Under the pieces are notes generated by a model. The model saw nothing but the letters and a program-made list of their open reading frames with translations. It had not been told where the DNA came from and searched no databases. A DNA stretch of 64,000 nt from VRUE01 sp963753245 (GTDB lineage: Bacteria; Actinomycetota; Thermoleophilia; Solirubrobacterales; 70-9): positions 15,427 through 79,426 of the forward strand of contig CAVWBK010000003.1 of NCBI GenBank assembly GCA_963753245.1. The letters are read 5' to 3'. This document shows positions 25,044 to 34,403 of this stretch, piece by piece (positions within the stretch are counted from its first letter, which is position 1; every line of letters starts with the position of its first letter). Position numbers and translations under genes: made by a program.

Positions 25044-26893
25044 TGCCAGGCCCTAACGCACTCGCCTCGATCTCACTTAAATCCCCGAGCGGGGCGGCCT
25101 GGGAGTTCCTGATCCTCTTTGTCGTGATCATCATCGGGCCGCCGTTGATGAAACGGGCGCGGGTCCCGGGGATCATCGGCCTGCTGGTCGGCGGCTACGT
25201 GATCGGGCCCTATGGCGCCAACCTGATCGGAGCCGGCAATACCACGGTCCCCGACCTGGGACAGCTCGGGCTGCTCTATCTGATGTTCGTAGCCGGGGTC
25301 GAGCTCGACTTGGCACTGGTCCGGGTGCACCGGCGCGCCGTGCTCAGCTTCGGCGCGATGACATTCGCCCTGCCGATGTTGTTCGGCACGGCGATCGGGC
25401 TTGCGCTGGGCTGGATTTGGCCCGCGGCACTTCTGCTCGGCGCCCTGCTCTCCTCCCACACCCTGCTGCTCTACCCGACCGCTCGCGGCGCCGGCCTCTC
25501 CGCGGACCGCGGCGTTGCCACCGCCGTCGGCGCCACCGTCCTCACTGACACAGCGGCCCTGGTCGTCCTGGCCGCAGTCTCCGGCTCTCAGCTCGCCGGC
25601 GGCTCGAGCGCCTCGATAGCGATCCAGATCGTCGTCGGGCTGGCGGTCCTGGTCGCCTTCACACTGGGGCTGCTGCCGCGCCTGGCCCGGCTTGCCTTCC
25701 GATACCTCGGTACCGACCGGGTGGTTCGCTACCTGCTGGCCGTCGCCTCGTTCCTCGCCGCGGGAACGGTCGCCGATGTGTTCGGCATCGAGCCGATCGT
25801 CGGCGCCTTTTTCGCCGGTCTCGCCCTCAACCGACTGGTCCCCAACGAGGGGCCGCTGATGGACCGGATCGACTTCTTCGGCAGCGCGGTCTTCGTGCCG
25901 ATCTTTCTCGTCTCGGTCGGGATGCTGCTCGAGCCCAAGGTAATGGTCGAAGGCGAGACGCTGAAGCTAGCTGGCTTGTTCATCGTCGCGAGCATGGGCG
26001 GCAAGGCGCTCTCGGCCGCAATCGCCCGGCTGACGCTGGGTTATTCGGGCCCACAGGCGGTGCTGATGCTGGGACTGACCGTCCCGCAGGCGGCGGCGAC
26101 GCTGGCCGCGACCATCGTCGGCTTCAACATCGGCCTCTTCGACCAGTCGGTGGTGAACGCCGCACTGGTTCTGATCCTCGTCTCGATCGTCGTCGGCACG
26201 CTTCTGGTCGATCGCTCGGTCCCCGCCGTCCCGTCGCCCGAGGGCGTTTCTGAGCGCATCGGCGGACGGATCCTCGTGGCCCTCACCGACCCTGGTCAGG
26301 CGGATCTTGCCTTTCAGTTGGCGGCGCGGATCGCGGAGGTTGAGGGGGGTGTCGTCCGCGGGCTCCTGGCCAGCCTGCGCAAGGATGCCGGGGTCGCGAG
26401 CGACCGCCTTGCAGAGCTCGATGCCGCCGCTTTCGCCGCCGGCATCGACGCCGAGTCGAGGCTGCTGGTGCACGACTCGCTGGCCGAAAGTGTCGTCAAT
26501 GTCGCGACCGAGACTCGCGCCTCGCTGGTCATCCTCGGCCGCCCGTCAACCCCGGGCGCATCCGCCTTCGGCAGTGAGGGGGAGGCGATCGCGTCAGCGA
26601 TGGCGGCACCGGTCGCAATCCTCGTTGGCGAGGCGCGCCGGATCCGCGAGGTCGAGGTGGTGAGGGAGGGCGAGGGCGGACCGGGTGCCAACTTCGACGC
26701 CGACGGTCTGGCGATTGATCTCGCGCGCCGGATCGGAGGGACCTCGGTCAAGATCACCGATAGCGAGCCTGAGGAACTGGGGGCTCTGCGCCCCGGCCAG
26801 TTGCGCCTGCTGCCGGCAAATTCCTGGCAGCTCCTGGCCGGTGCAGCGAACCCGCCCATCGATGCGGCGGTGCTGATCCTTCCGGACAATTAG
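25043..26893 (+). CDS. CPA2 (Kef/NapA-type) cation/proton antiporter with USP-like tail
   Basis: A protein of 616 residues. About 12 hydrophobic helices occupy residues ~15-390, with family motifs LGLLYLMFVAGVELDL, ALLSSHTLLLYP, VLTDTAALVVLAAVSG, FGIEPIVGAFFAGLALNRLV and LGLTVPQAAATLAATIVGF. The cytoplasmic tail (~405-540) resembles a universal-stress-protein fold (RILVALTDPGQADLAFQLAA, then ASLVILGRPSTPG), which often binds nucleotides. It is likely Na+ or K+/H+ exchange across the inner membrane. Coupling to the binding lipoprotein by TGATG overlap is unusual and may mean that substrate sensing controls exchange. Confidence 0.88.
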   Translation: MPGPNALASISLKSPSGAAWEFLILFVVIIIGPPLMKRARVPGIIGLLVGGYVIGPYGANLIGAGNTTVPDLGQLGLLYLMFVAGVELDLALVRVHRRAVLSFGAMTFALPMLFGTAIGLALGWIWPAALLLGALLSSHTLLLYPTARGAGLSADRGVATAVGATVLTDTAALVVLAAVSGSQLAGGSSASIAIQIVVGLAVLVAFTLGLLPRLARLAFRYLGTDRVVRYLLAVASFLAAGTVADVFGIEPIVGAFFAGLALNRLVPNEGPLMDRIDFFGSAVFVPIFLVSVGMLLEPKVMVEGETLKLAGLFIVASMGGKALSAAIARLTLGYSGPQAVLMLGLTVPQAAATLAATIVGFNIGLFDQSVVNAALVLILVSIVVGTLLVDRSVPAVPSPEGVSERIGGRILVALTDPGQADLAFQLAARIAEVEGGVVRGLLASLRKDAGVASDRLAELDAAAFAAGIDAESRLLVHDSLAESVVNVATETRASLVILGRPSTPGASAFGSEGEAIASAMAAPVAILVGEARRIREVEVVREGEGGPGANFDADGLAIDLARRIGGTSVKITDSEPEELGALRPGQLRLLPANSWQLLAGAANPPIDAAVLILPDN

Positions 26894-26998
26894 GTCAGAG
26901 CAGGTCGTCCGGGCCTTCAGCCCGCGATGCTCGGCACGATCGAAGCGGCGAGTCCGCCAGGAGTTGTCCGGCCGGACGATGCAGCCCAGTAATCCTCC

Positions 26999-28543
26999 TC
27001 AGAGGCTCCCGGAGGCTGGCTGCGGGGGCCCCCGCAGCAGCTTCAGTCTCAGTAGTGACGACTCCGCCGCGCCGCGGGTAGCTGACGCGGAAGTGGTAGG
27101 CGACTGCCGGTCCTCGCAGGCCGGTCGGGCCGATCGCACGGATACGCAGCACATGGTGTCCATGCCCGACCCAGTAGCGAAGTGGTGAATGGCAGCGGCG
27201 CCAGCCCCCGTGGTCGTGCCCGCATTCGAAGCCCCTGACCGCGGTACGCGAGTAGAAGCGGAAGCCGGCGCGGACGTGGCGGCGCTGTGTGACCGCCCCC
27301 CGAAAGGACATTTCTTTCCACCGGAAGAACACCCGCGGACGCCGCGGGGGCCGATGCGAAGGATGGGAGGCGGGGGGCCGCTGATCGATGGCGGGAAAGG
27401 TTCGGTTGAGGTGAAGATGCGGCTGTCGGCACCGACAAGCACGCACAGCGTCGGCGATGCGCACGAGACGCCGAAGAGCGCATTCTTCGCCTCCCCTTCG
27501 AGTCCTGTCTGGTGGAATGGGGCGAGGTTTTCGAACTGCCACGAGCCCGCTCCTCCCGCCGGATTGATCGAGGCGAGAACGTCCCCGTTGTTGTCGACCG
27601 CTACGCAGCGGGTTGCGGTAGGGCAGGAGACGCCCGTGAGGAGCACTGAGCCGCCACCGTTGGTCGCGGTCCAAGTGGCGCCGGGCGCGCCCGGAGCGGT
27701 GGAGGCGAGGAGGTTGCCGCCGGCGTCGCCAGCGACGCAGAGCGCGTTCTGGGCACAAGCGACAGTACCGAGTCCACCGGCTCCCTTCGGGCCGCCCACC
27801 ACACGCCAGGCCGAGACGCCTCCGGTCGGGTCGCTGGAGACGACGATCCGTCCGTCTTCGGTGACGGCGACGCAGAGTTGGGGGCTGCCGCAGGAGACCG
27901 AAGTGAAGTCGAGCGAGCCGTCGAGCTGGGCCGCCTGCCAGTGGCCGGAGGTCGGATCCGCGGTGGTGAGGATCCTGCCGCCTGCAGGGCCGGACCTGGT
28001 GCGCCCGGTGGAGACGGCGACGCAGAGCGATCTCGACGGGCAGGAGACGGAATCGAGGTGGGTGTCGCCGCCGGAGTCTTCGTTCAGGTCGCTCGTTGAC
28101 CAGGTCCCCGCGCCTCCGCTCGGGTCGGTCGAGACGTAGGCGAATCCTTCCCAGCTGACCGCGACGCAGAGGTTCTCCGATGGGCAGGAGATCGAGCGCA
28201 GTGAGGCGGAGAGCCCGCAGGAGACCTTTTCCCCTGCGGCATTTTCCTCCATGCACGCCCCCGGCCCCGTGGGTTCCGGCGGCGTGACCACGTGCCAGGC
28301 GGTCGCGCCGCCGGTGGGCGAGCGCGAGGAGATCACCGTGTCGAAGCCGCTGACTGCGACACAGAGGGATTTGCTCGGACAGGAGACCTCGCTGAGCCCG
28401 ACCTGATCGGACTCGCCTTCTCCCACCGTCCTGGCCGGAAGCTGAGTCAGGGTCCAATTGCCCACCGCGCTCGAGGCGGTGGGAGCGGCGAGCGCGATCA
28501 TGATGGCGATCGCAACGAGCGCGCCGACCGCCCGCGGGCTCAT
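26999..28543 (-). CDS. Exported repeat protein (SCPS-LCVAV propeller), C-terminal frameshift
   Basis: A protein of 514 residues from the ATG at 28543, which starts a signal peptide (GALVAIAIMIALAAPTASSA). At least seven repeats follow with the core SVSCPSxxLCVAV and a G-x-A-x-W turn, resembling a Cys-rich beta-propeller. After about 27350 the open frame becomes Ser/Ala/Arg-rich. In an adjacent frame a family-like C-terminal domain appears (FYSRTAVRGFECGHDHGGWR, then LRIRAIGPTGLRGPAVAYHF). A frameshift near 27350 therefore truncates the native ending; the other frame runs to 26895. Function is unknown. Confidence 0.72.
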   Translation of the reverse strand: MSPRAVGALVAIAIMIALAAPTASSAVGNWTLTQLPARTVGEGESDQVGLSEVSCPSKSLCVAVSGFDTVISSRSPTGGATAWHVVTPPEPTGPGACMEENAAGEKVSCGLSASLRSISCPSENLCVAVSWEGFAYVSTDPSGGAGTWSTSDLNEDSGGDTHLDSVSCPSRSLCVAVSTGRTRSGPAGGRILTTADPTSGHWQAAQLDGSLDFTSVSCGSPQLCVAVTEDGRIVVSSDPTGGVSAWRVVGGPKGAGGLGTVACAQNALCVAGDAGGNLLASTAPGAPGATWTATNGGGSVLLTGVSCPTATRCVAVDNNGDVLASINPAGGAGSWQFENLAPFHQTGLEGEAKNALFGVSCASPTLCVLVGADSRIFTSTEPFPPSISGPPPPILRIGPRGVRGCSSGGKKCPFGGRSHSAATSAPASASTRVPRSGASNAGTTTGAGAAAIHHFATGSGMDTMCCVSVRSARPACEDRQSPTTSASATRGAAESSLLRLKLLRGPPQPASGSL

Positions 28544-28717
28544 CGGGCGATTGCCGTGATCGCGGATTCGCCAGTTTGAGTGGGGAGCAGCGAGTCCGTC
28601 CCTACAGCCTCCATGGCTCACTACTGTTGCCTCCTCCATTCTCCGCCGCCTGTTGTCTCCGAACAGACGACCAGATGGTTCAAACTTTAGATAACGGCGG
28701 GCTCGGGCACGCCCTCC

Positions 28718-29920
28718 TCATGGCGAGCGCCAGCCGTCATCGATATGGGGGAGCAGGTAGTTGACGAGATCGGCGTCGGTGCCCGGAACCGCATGCCCGT
28801 TCTCGATTTCGCCGGGTTCGTCGTAGTGGCCGCCGTCAACCTCGATCCGCTGCAGCGGGAACCCGGCGGCGATCATCGCGTCGGTCTCTTCGCGCACCCC
28901 TTGGATCGGGTAGGTCATGTCCTGCAGATGGGCCAGATGGACGACGTGGAACTTCCACGCCGCCGCCGCGAGCGAGGCCGACTCGGTCGAGCCGGTGTCG
29001 CGGAACGGCGACGTGTTCTCGGCGAGCACGCCCGCGAACTGGTCAGCGTTATAAAAGGCGAGACGGTAGGCGAGGTCGCCGCCTGAGGAATAACCGCCGA
29101 GGATCACCCGGTGGCGGTCGATGTTGAAGTGGGTCTCGACGTCGGCGATTGCCGTCAGCACCAGCGACTGGTCGGAGTTGGGGTCCCAGCAGTCGCCCTC
29201 GCGACCGCCGACCGCGATCGAGATCCAGTCCCGGCCTTCGGGGCTCACCGTGTAGATGTCACCGGAGCTTTCCCCGCCGCAGCCGTGTAGCCAGACGAAG
29301 AGCGTGGTCGGCGTCTGGTGGGTGGCGTCATAGGAGGCCGGCACGTCGGCCCAGTAGTTGCCCTGCGAGTCGGTGCGGAGGAACGGAGCTTCGTTTTCGA
29401 ACGGGATCGGGGCACTCGGGACGGTGGAGAGGGTCTTGGGCACTTCGGTCTGCACCGGCCCGGGGCCGGGGGAGAGGTGGGGGACGTGGATCGACCCCAC
29501 CGCGCGGCAGCCGTTGCGCTCGGCGGGTACGGGCGTCGCGCTCGATCTGCTCACGCACGCCCAGATCTGGTGCCTTCCGATCGGCAGCCCGGCCGGCACC
29601 TCCCTTTCGAAGCTCACCGTCCGGGACGTCCCCTCAGCGAGCCCGTGCAGGTGCGTCCGCCCGGCCAGCCGGTCGGGTCCCGGCAACGCCACGATCAGGG
29701 TCACGAAAACGCGGCGGCTGATCGAGGCGCCGCCGTTGTGCACGGTGACGGCTCCCTTCAGCTTGCCGCCGCCGGCGCTCACCGACCCGGCCGAGATCGT
29801 CAGCTCCGCGCCGTGCGGACCGTGCCCGGCCGCGGACCCGGTGGCCGCGAGGAGGGTCAGGCAGCCGATCGCACAGACGAGGAGGCTCGACCGCCATGGT
29901 CGGGCAGGGCTCGATCCCAC
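28718..29920 (-). CDS. Secreted esterase (PHB-depolymerase/feruloyl-esterase type)
   Basis: A protein of 400 residues from the GTG at 29920, chosen because it gives a normal signal peptide (RPWRSSLLVCAIGCLTLLAA); the frame opens further upstream at 30127. An N-terminal beta-sandwich-like domain (~30-160) precedes an alpha/beta-hydrolase domain: LFVWLHGCGGESSGD (oxyanion region), the nucleophile elbow GGYSSGGDLAYRLAF (Ser) and a late His in EVDGGHYDEPGE. This pattern matches LpqC/poly-hydroxybutyrate depolymerase-like esterases. The substrate is unknown; export suggests a polymer or ester outside the cell. Confidence 0.8.
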   Translation of the reverse strand: MGSSPARPWRSSLLVCAIGCLTLLAATGSAAGHGPHGAELTISAGSVSAGGGKLKGAVTVHNGGASISRRVFVTLIVALPGPDRLAGRTHLHGLAEGTSRTVSFEREVPAGLPIGRHQIWACVSRSSATPVPAERNGCRAVGSIHVPHLSPGPGPVQTEVPKTLSTVPSAPIPFENEAPFLRTDSQGNYWADVPASYDATHQTPTTLFVWLHGCGGESSGDIYTVSPEGRDWISIAVGGREGDCWDPNSDQSLVLTAIADVETHFNIDRHRVILGGYSSGGDLAYRLAFYNADQFAGVLAENTSPFRDTGSTESASLAAAAWKFHVVHLAHLQDMTYPIQGVREETDAMIAAGFPLQRIEVDGGHYDEPGEIENGHAVPGTDADLVNYLLPHIDDGWRSP

Positions 29921-30160
29921 ACGCAGGTCCGGCAACGCGGCCACTCGCCGGGTTTTTGACGCGACAATCACGCTTCCCGTCAATCTACCTCTGATCCTCG
30001 CTCGGAACCGAGGAATGGATCGACGGTCCGCGCGGATCCCGAGAAACCAATCGGCCCCGGCCGAACCGTGACCGCCGCGATTGCCCGGGTGGCAGAACTC
30101 CATGGTAATCGGCGCATATTTCGACACAAAGACGTCAAGTTAGTGGCGGGATATTCGTGA

Positions 30161-30763
30161 GTGCTGAAGCCAGAAAACCCCTGCCAAGCGCAATTTCTTT
30201 CTGACGCTATGAACCACACAGAAGACTTGGCGCTGAGGAACGGAGACCAGACCGGGGTCAATGCCGCGCTCGAGGGGGGGCGCCTCGATCTCCGGCCGGG
30301 TGACCGCGAGGAAGACGGGCGCCCCCCTTGGGGGTATCTACGTCTGCACCCTCTACGTCTACGAAGACCAGGTCGACCGCTGCGAATACACGAAGCCGGA
30401 CGGGACCTACCTGATCGACAGACTGGAAAACGAACCCTACAAAGTCTCCTTCAACGGGCCGATCCCGCAGGAATTCTTCTTCAACTCTTACCTGCCTCAG
30501 TTCTGGGAGGACCAAACCTCCTACGCCTCGGCGGTCCCGATCAGCGTGGCCCCGCCCGACATTCGGACCGGCGTCGACGCCCAGCTGCAGGTCCCGGCGA
30601 AACTCCCGAATCGACGAGTCCGCCTCCGCCCCCAGGCGAAACGCCCGCGGCGGCCGTCAAGTGCAAGAAGGGCTTCCAGGCGAAGAAGGCCGATGGTAAG
30701 ACCCACTGCGTAAAGAAAAGGAAGAAGAAGCGCCACCACCGGCCGCGCACCCACCGCGGCTAG
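30161..30763 (+). pseudogene. Carboxypeptidase-regulatory-like domain protein, fragment with two frameshifts
   Basis: The sequence enters with DQTGVNAALEGG. It shifts frame at a G7 run near 30275 and continues as SISGRVTARKTGAPLGGIYV, then CEYTKPDGTYLIDRLENEPY and ISVAPPDIRTGVDAQLQ. It shifts again near 30595 into PGETPESTSPPPPPGETP and a basic tail (KCKKGFQAKKADGKTHCVKK). Both ends of the domain carry the same TGVxAxL phrase, so it was one unit of a longer repeat protein. The 5' part and the signal peptide are missing. Confidence 0.7.
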
Positions 30764-30866
30764 GTAAACCGGTCGCAGCCCGCCCGGGGGCTTCCTGCGC
30801 TGCACCAACTGCGGTCTGCGATGTGATTCGCGGCGCAGACTGAGACGGCACCGAGACCGCTTGCCC

Positions 30867-31613
30867 TCAGGCGGCGGCGGTGCGCCCGAGCAGCGCGAAA
30901 AGCTCCTCGAAGTGGCGCTCAGCCGCGGTCTTGTCATAGGCCGGGGTGTCGGCCATCGTGTAGCCGTGGCTGGCGCCCTCGTAGATCTCGGCCCGGTAGG
31001 CGACCCCAGCGGCCTGCAGTGCCTGCTCGACCGTGGCGATCTGCTCGGGGGTCGCGTTTTTGTCCTGGTCGGCGAAACCGAGATAGAGCTCGGCGTCGAT
31101 CTCGGCGGCGCTCAGGTGCGGGCTCTCCTCATCACCTGAGGCGAGGCCGCCGGTGTGAAAGCAGCCGAGCGCTGCGACCCGGTCGGGGTAGGCCGCCGCG
31201 AGCCGCCAGCCGAGCCGGCCGCCCATGCAGTAGCCGGTGATGGCCAGCGGCTCTTCGGCGCCCTCTGAGGCCAGCCGGTCGAGATAGGCGCCGCCGTCGG
31301 CGACGATCCGCTCGGTCCTCAGCTCGGCCGCCATCGGCATCACCCGGGCGAACACCGCTTCGCGTTTCTCGGGATCCTCCAGACCCTCGATTGAGACCAC
31401 CGGCGAGCGGCCGGCGCGGTAGAAGACGTTGGGTGCGAGGACGAGGAAGCCGCGCTCGGCGATCCGGTCGGCCATCCGCTCGATCTGCGGCCGCAGCCCA
31501 AAGGCGTCCATGATCAGCAGCACCCCGGGATGGTCCGCGCCCAGATCGGGTCGCGCCAGATAGCTGTCAGCGACGCCGTCTGGCGTCGTCACGTCGATCG
31601 TCGTTCCGCCCAT
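30867..31613 (-). CDS. Dienelactone hydrolase family protein
   Basis: A protein of 248 residues with an ATG at 31613. It is an alpha/beta hydrolase of the dienelactone-hydrolase type: PGVLLIMDAFGLRPQIERMA near the N-terminus, GYCMGGRLGW with the nucleophile Cys, LYLGFADQDKNATPEQ with the Asp, and YEGASHGYTMAD with the His. The length is normal. It is cytoplasmic, without a signal peptide. The family cleaves cyclic esters in aromatic degradation and other lactones. No pathway partner is adjacent, so the substrate is open. Confidence 0.92.
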   Translation of the reverse strand: MGGTTIDVTTPDGVADSYLARPDLGADHPGVLLIMDAFGLRPQIERMADRIAERGFLVLAPNVFYRAGRSPVVSIEGLEDPEKREAVFARVMPMAAELRTERIVADGGAYLDRLASEGAEEPLAITGYCMGGRLGWRLAAAYPDRVAALGCFHTGGLASGDEESPHLSAAEIDAELYLGFADQDKNATPEQIATVEQALQAAGVAYRAEIYEGASHGYTMADTPAYDKTAAERHFEELFALLGRTAAA

Positions 31614-31841
31614 CTCTCGTTCCTCTCCTTGGCGGTTCTCGTCGAGCTTTAGATCGCCGTCGACAGAAGCGGCCCGCCGTTAGGAAGGCGGACTCGCGTC
31701 GGCAGACGAGGCTGCTCGGAGGCTGAAGGCGCGATTGCCCTCGATTGAAGCCGAATTGAATCTGCCAGGACTCGGTTTCCGCTCCGCGCGCCGCGGTGCC
31801 GAGGGGCGCATAGCGATTGCGACTGCCCCGATCCAGGCTCC

Positions 31842-32948
31842 CTAGTTCAGCTTGACGCTCACCTCGCTTCCCGGGGCCCGCACCTCCCCCGGCTTCGGCT
31901 TCTGCTTCCTCACCCGGCCTCCCTTACGGCCCTTCGCCTTCCCCAGGCGGCAGTCCTCTCGCCTGAGCACCTTGTTTCCCTTGCCCAGCTTCTTGCCCTT
32001 GAGATTGGGGACGACGCACGCCCCGCCCGTCAGGGCGACCTCCTGCGGGCTCCCGATCGCGGTATCGGCGATCGTCAGCGCGCCGCTGAGTGTCCCGCCT
32101 CCGGTGGGATCGAATGCCACACCGACCAGGCACGAGGCGTGTGCCGGGATCGATGCTCCACACGAGTTCGACGTCACGGCGAAGCCCGGCGAGGCCGTGA
32201 TCGAAGAGATCGGGAGCGCCGTGCTCGGCGTTGTGTTCGACACGGTCACGGTTTGCGGGATATTCCCGATCAGTGCGAGCGATCCCGGGGAGCGGCACGG
32301 CCCCTGGGTGGCGGCATCGGTATCGCAGAAGTCCTGCGTTTCATCGCCGAAGCCGTCGGCGTCCGCGTCGGGCTCCACGTCGGCATTGACTAGCGCGGCC
32401 GTCGCCGGCGTTGTGCTGAAGGGCGTCGAGCCGGGCATCGCGCCATCGACCAGCCCGGGATTCCAGTAGCTGAGGCTGTCTCCGCTTTCGGCCACGGTGC
32501 CCACGCCAGGCCCGCTCATCCCTTCGCAGGAGAGCTCGACGCCGATCCGATCTCCCGCCTTGATCGGCAGGCGGGTGGCGAAAGGGCCTCCGGCGCCCGC
32601 ATACGGTGCGACCTGCGCGCTCGTTCCGGCCCCCGTGGAGGTACCGCCGCCAGTCGAGCGAACGATTCGCAGCGAGGGGCCGGGCTCCGAGCCCCCCGCA
32701 TCCACCCACGCTCGCCAGCGCACCACCACCCCATTGATTGGGGAGCCCGCCAGGCCCGCCGCTGGTGCCAACGAGGCATTTGAGAAGGTCGCCGTTATCG
32801 AGCTCCCGCAGGCCTCCGATGAGGAGGGCGGCGTTTTCGGCAGGGCCGGCCCGATCGTGACCGATGCATTCGCCGACGACGCGCCAACGAGCAAGAGCGG
32901 CAGGAGGGAGCAAGCGACAAATCCCGGGCGGACCGAACGCACGAGCAA
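31842..32948 (-). CDS. Exported protein with choice-of-anchor-like and PASTA-like domains
   Basis: A protein of 368 residues. A signal peptide (~1-29) is followed by an N-terminal beta-sandwich (~30-180) and an acidic calcium-loop-like stretch (EPDADADGFGDETQDFCDTD, as in thrombospondin-3 repeats). Next comes an abnormal-spindle/anchor-type module with ITASPGFAVTSNSCGASIPA and CLVGVAFDPTGGG. The final ~60 residues (CVVPNLKGKKLGKGNKVLRR, then GEVRAPGSEVSVKLN) look like one basic PASTA-type repeat, which may bind the cell wall. Cys are paired throughout. No enzyme motif is seen. Confidence 0.75.
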   Translation of the reverse strand: MLVRSVRPGFVACSLLPLLLVGASSANASVTIGPALPKTPPSSSEACGSSITATFSNASLAPAAGLAGSPINGVVVRWRAWVDAGGSEPGPSLRIVRSTGGGTSTGAGTSAQVAPYAGAGGPFATRLPIKAGDRIGVELSCEGMSGPGVGTVAESGDSLSYWNPGLVDGAMPGSTPFSTTPATAALVNADVEPDADADGFGDETQDFCDTDAATQGPCRSPGSLALIGNIPQTVTVSNTTPSTALPISSITASPGFAVTSNSCGASIPAHASCLVGVAFDPTGGGTLSGALTIADTAIGSPQEVALTGGACVVPNLKGKKLGKGNKVLRREDCRLGKAKGRKGGRVRKQKPKPGEVRAPGSEVSVKLN

Positions 32949-33101
32949 ATCTTAGTCGCACTCCCATCACTCGTCGAGGTGACCGGCGGGCGATCGCGGA
33001 GCGCGGACGCCTAGCTGGGCGACCCGCCTACGCACGTTGCGCACTTCTGAGCACTCAGAACCGGCTCTAAAAAGGCTGCGGTGTTTTGCGGCAGCTGCGA
33101 A

Positions 33102-33264
33102 AAGGGCGATGGACCCGATCGGCAGCAGGTCCTGATCGTCGGAGGGGCGACCAACGTCGCCTTCGGCGCCGAAGATATCTTTGACCCGTCTGGGCTCGGC
33201 GGTGGGACCTTCACGACGCTCGGGCCCACGGCGAAACTGACCACCTCTCGCTGCTTCCCCTCGC
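33102..33264 (+). pseudogene. Kelch-repeat fragment
   Basis: About 50 codons read QQVLIVGGATNVAFGAEDIF, then GTFTTLGPTAKLTTSR, matching one Kelch blade (VLxxGG, a DP turn, and T-x-R at the end). There is no start, signal peptide or further blades. The rest of the 32949-33405 gap shows nothing recognisable except a purine-rich ribosome site before 33406. Confidence 0.45.
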
Positions 33265-33405
33265 AGCATTTGGTTGAGAGGCAGGAATGCCGGCGAGTGG
33301 CACCGAAGAGAACGGCAGGAACAGGCATGGCGCCGAAAGGTGCGCAAGATGCTGGGCATTTGAACCTGTCCGGCGAGCTCAATCTGACCGAGAAGGAGAG
33401 TCCGA

Positions 33406-34026
33406 GTGCGGAATCGCCGTCCCAAGCAACGAGTCAGTCTGTCCTACGCAAACGTGATGGCGACGCTCGCCGTCTTCCTGGTGCTAGGCGGCGGTGCGGC
33501 CCTTGCCGCCGGTCAGATCGGAAAGAACTCAGTCGGCGCAAAGCAACTGAAGAAGAACGCTGTGATCTCGGCGAAAATCAAGAACGGCGCGGTCACTGCC
33601 GCCAAGATCGCGGGGGGAACGATCACCGGGGCCCAGGTCAAATCCGGCTCTCTCACGGGAGTCAATGTGCAGGATGGATCCCTGACCGGGACAGACATCA
33701 ACCAATCGACATTGACATCCGTGCGCGCCTCCAACGTGCTCGGGGTTGCATTGAACGGCAACTGCACCGCCGCTGCACCCTTTCCCGCCGGTGTGTCTGC
33801 CACAACCATCGGAACGAGCGGTTGCAAAGTCACCTTTCCTTCCAGCGTAATTGATTGCGCCGCAACGGCAACAGTGAGTATTCGCACCACCTCCAATATC
33901 ATCCTCGCGGAATTGCGAACTGTGGAAACGCTGCGCAACCCCAACCTGCCGAATGAGATAAGGACCTTCCCGACCGGGAACGGATCCGCCAAAGCCGAGC
34001 CCGTCGACCTGACCTTGGTCTGCTGA
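33406..34026 (+). CDS. Exported protein with a short repetitive stalk
   Basis: A protein of 206 residues from the GTG at 33406 with GAGAAGGAGAG upstream. A transmembrane/signal segment (ANVMATLAVFLVLGGGAALAA) is followed by a stalk of degenerate 5- and 10-residue steps (GKNSVGAKQLKKNAVISAKI, KNGAVTAAKIAGGTITGAQV, KSGSLTGVNVQDGSLTGTDI). This predicts a beta-helix or solenoid. A small C-terminal globular domain has Cys in NGNC, SGCKV, IDCAA and the terminal VC. Stalk-and-head proteins of this kind are numerous in soil actinobacteria; function is unknown. Confidence 0.75.
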   Translation: MRNRRPKQRVSLSYANVMATLAVFLVLGGGAALAAGQIGKNSVGAKQLKKNAVISAKIKNGAVTAAKIAGGTITGAQVKSGSLTGVNVQDGSLTGTDINQSTLTSVRASNVLGVALNGNCTAAAPFPAGVSATTIGTSGCKVTFPSSVIDCAATATVSIRTTSNIILAELRTVETLRNPNLPNEIRTFPTGNGSAKAEPVDLTLVC

Positions 34027-34403
34027 CGCCACGGCCCCCAGTTGCTCTTGAGCCATCGCAGCTGGTGAACGGATCGCTCCGGCCTGCCAATAGATGCTGC
34101 CCAAGGCGGGCCGAAGATCCGCTGGGAGGGGCATACACGAGTCGACCGACCCCCACGTTCTCGCCCGCGCCTTCGCCCACCGCCAATGGAGCTCGGCCCC
34201 TGATCTAACTATCCACCCCAGGGCAAGTGGGGGCCGCTTGGCGAGGGTGTCGGGTTCGACTCCTCGTTCCTCGACCATGACGGAGTTGAGGCAGATGATC
34301 TCCACCGCCATCGTCCATCGGCCGCAAGCTAGATTCGTGCGGCCCGCACACCATCGTCGCTTGCGTATCACCAGAGAGGCAGATAAAATTCATTAGTCTC
34401 ACC
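34027..34403. other. Intergenic stretch without a supported gene
   Basis: A segment near 34245-34276 (GGTGTCGGGTTCGACTCC) resembles a tRNA T-loop, but its stem does not pair and no acceptor partner was found. An AT-rich patch (34370-34395) precedes the next start and may hold its promoter. Confidence 0.5.

Noticed and set aside
27189..28139. 316-codon plus-strand open frame
   Set aside because: It is antisense to the SCPS-LCVAV repeat gene and shows only the mirror of its codon pattern.
34245..34276. Possible tRNA 3' half (GGGTTCGACTCC, then CGACCA)
   Set aside because: The T-stem does not pair and no acceptor or anticodon arm can be built upstream.
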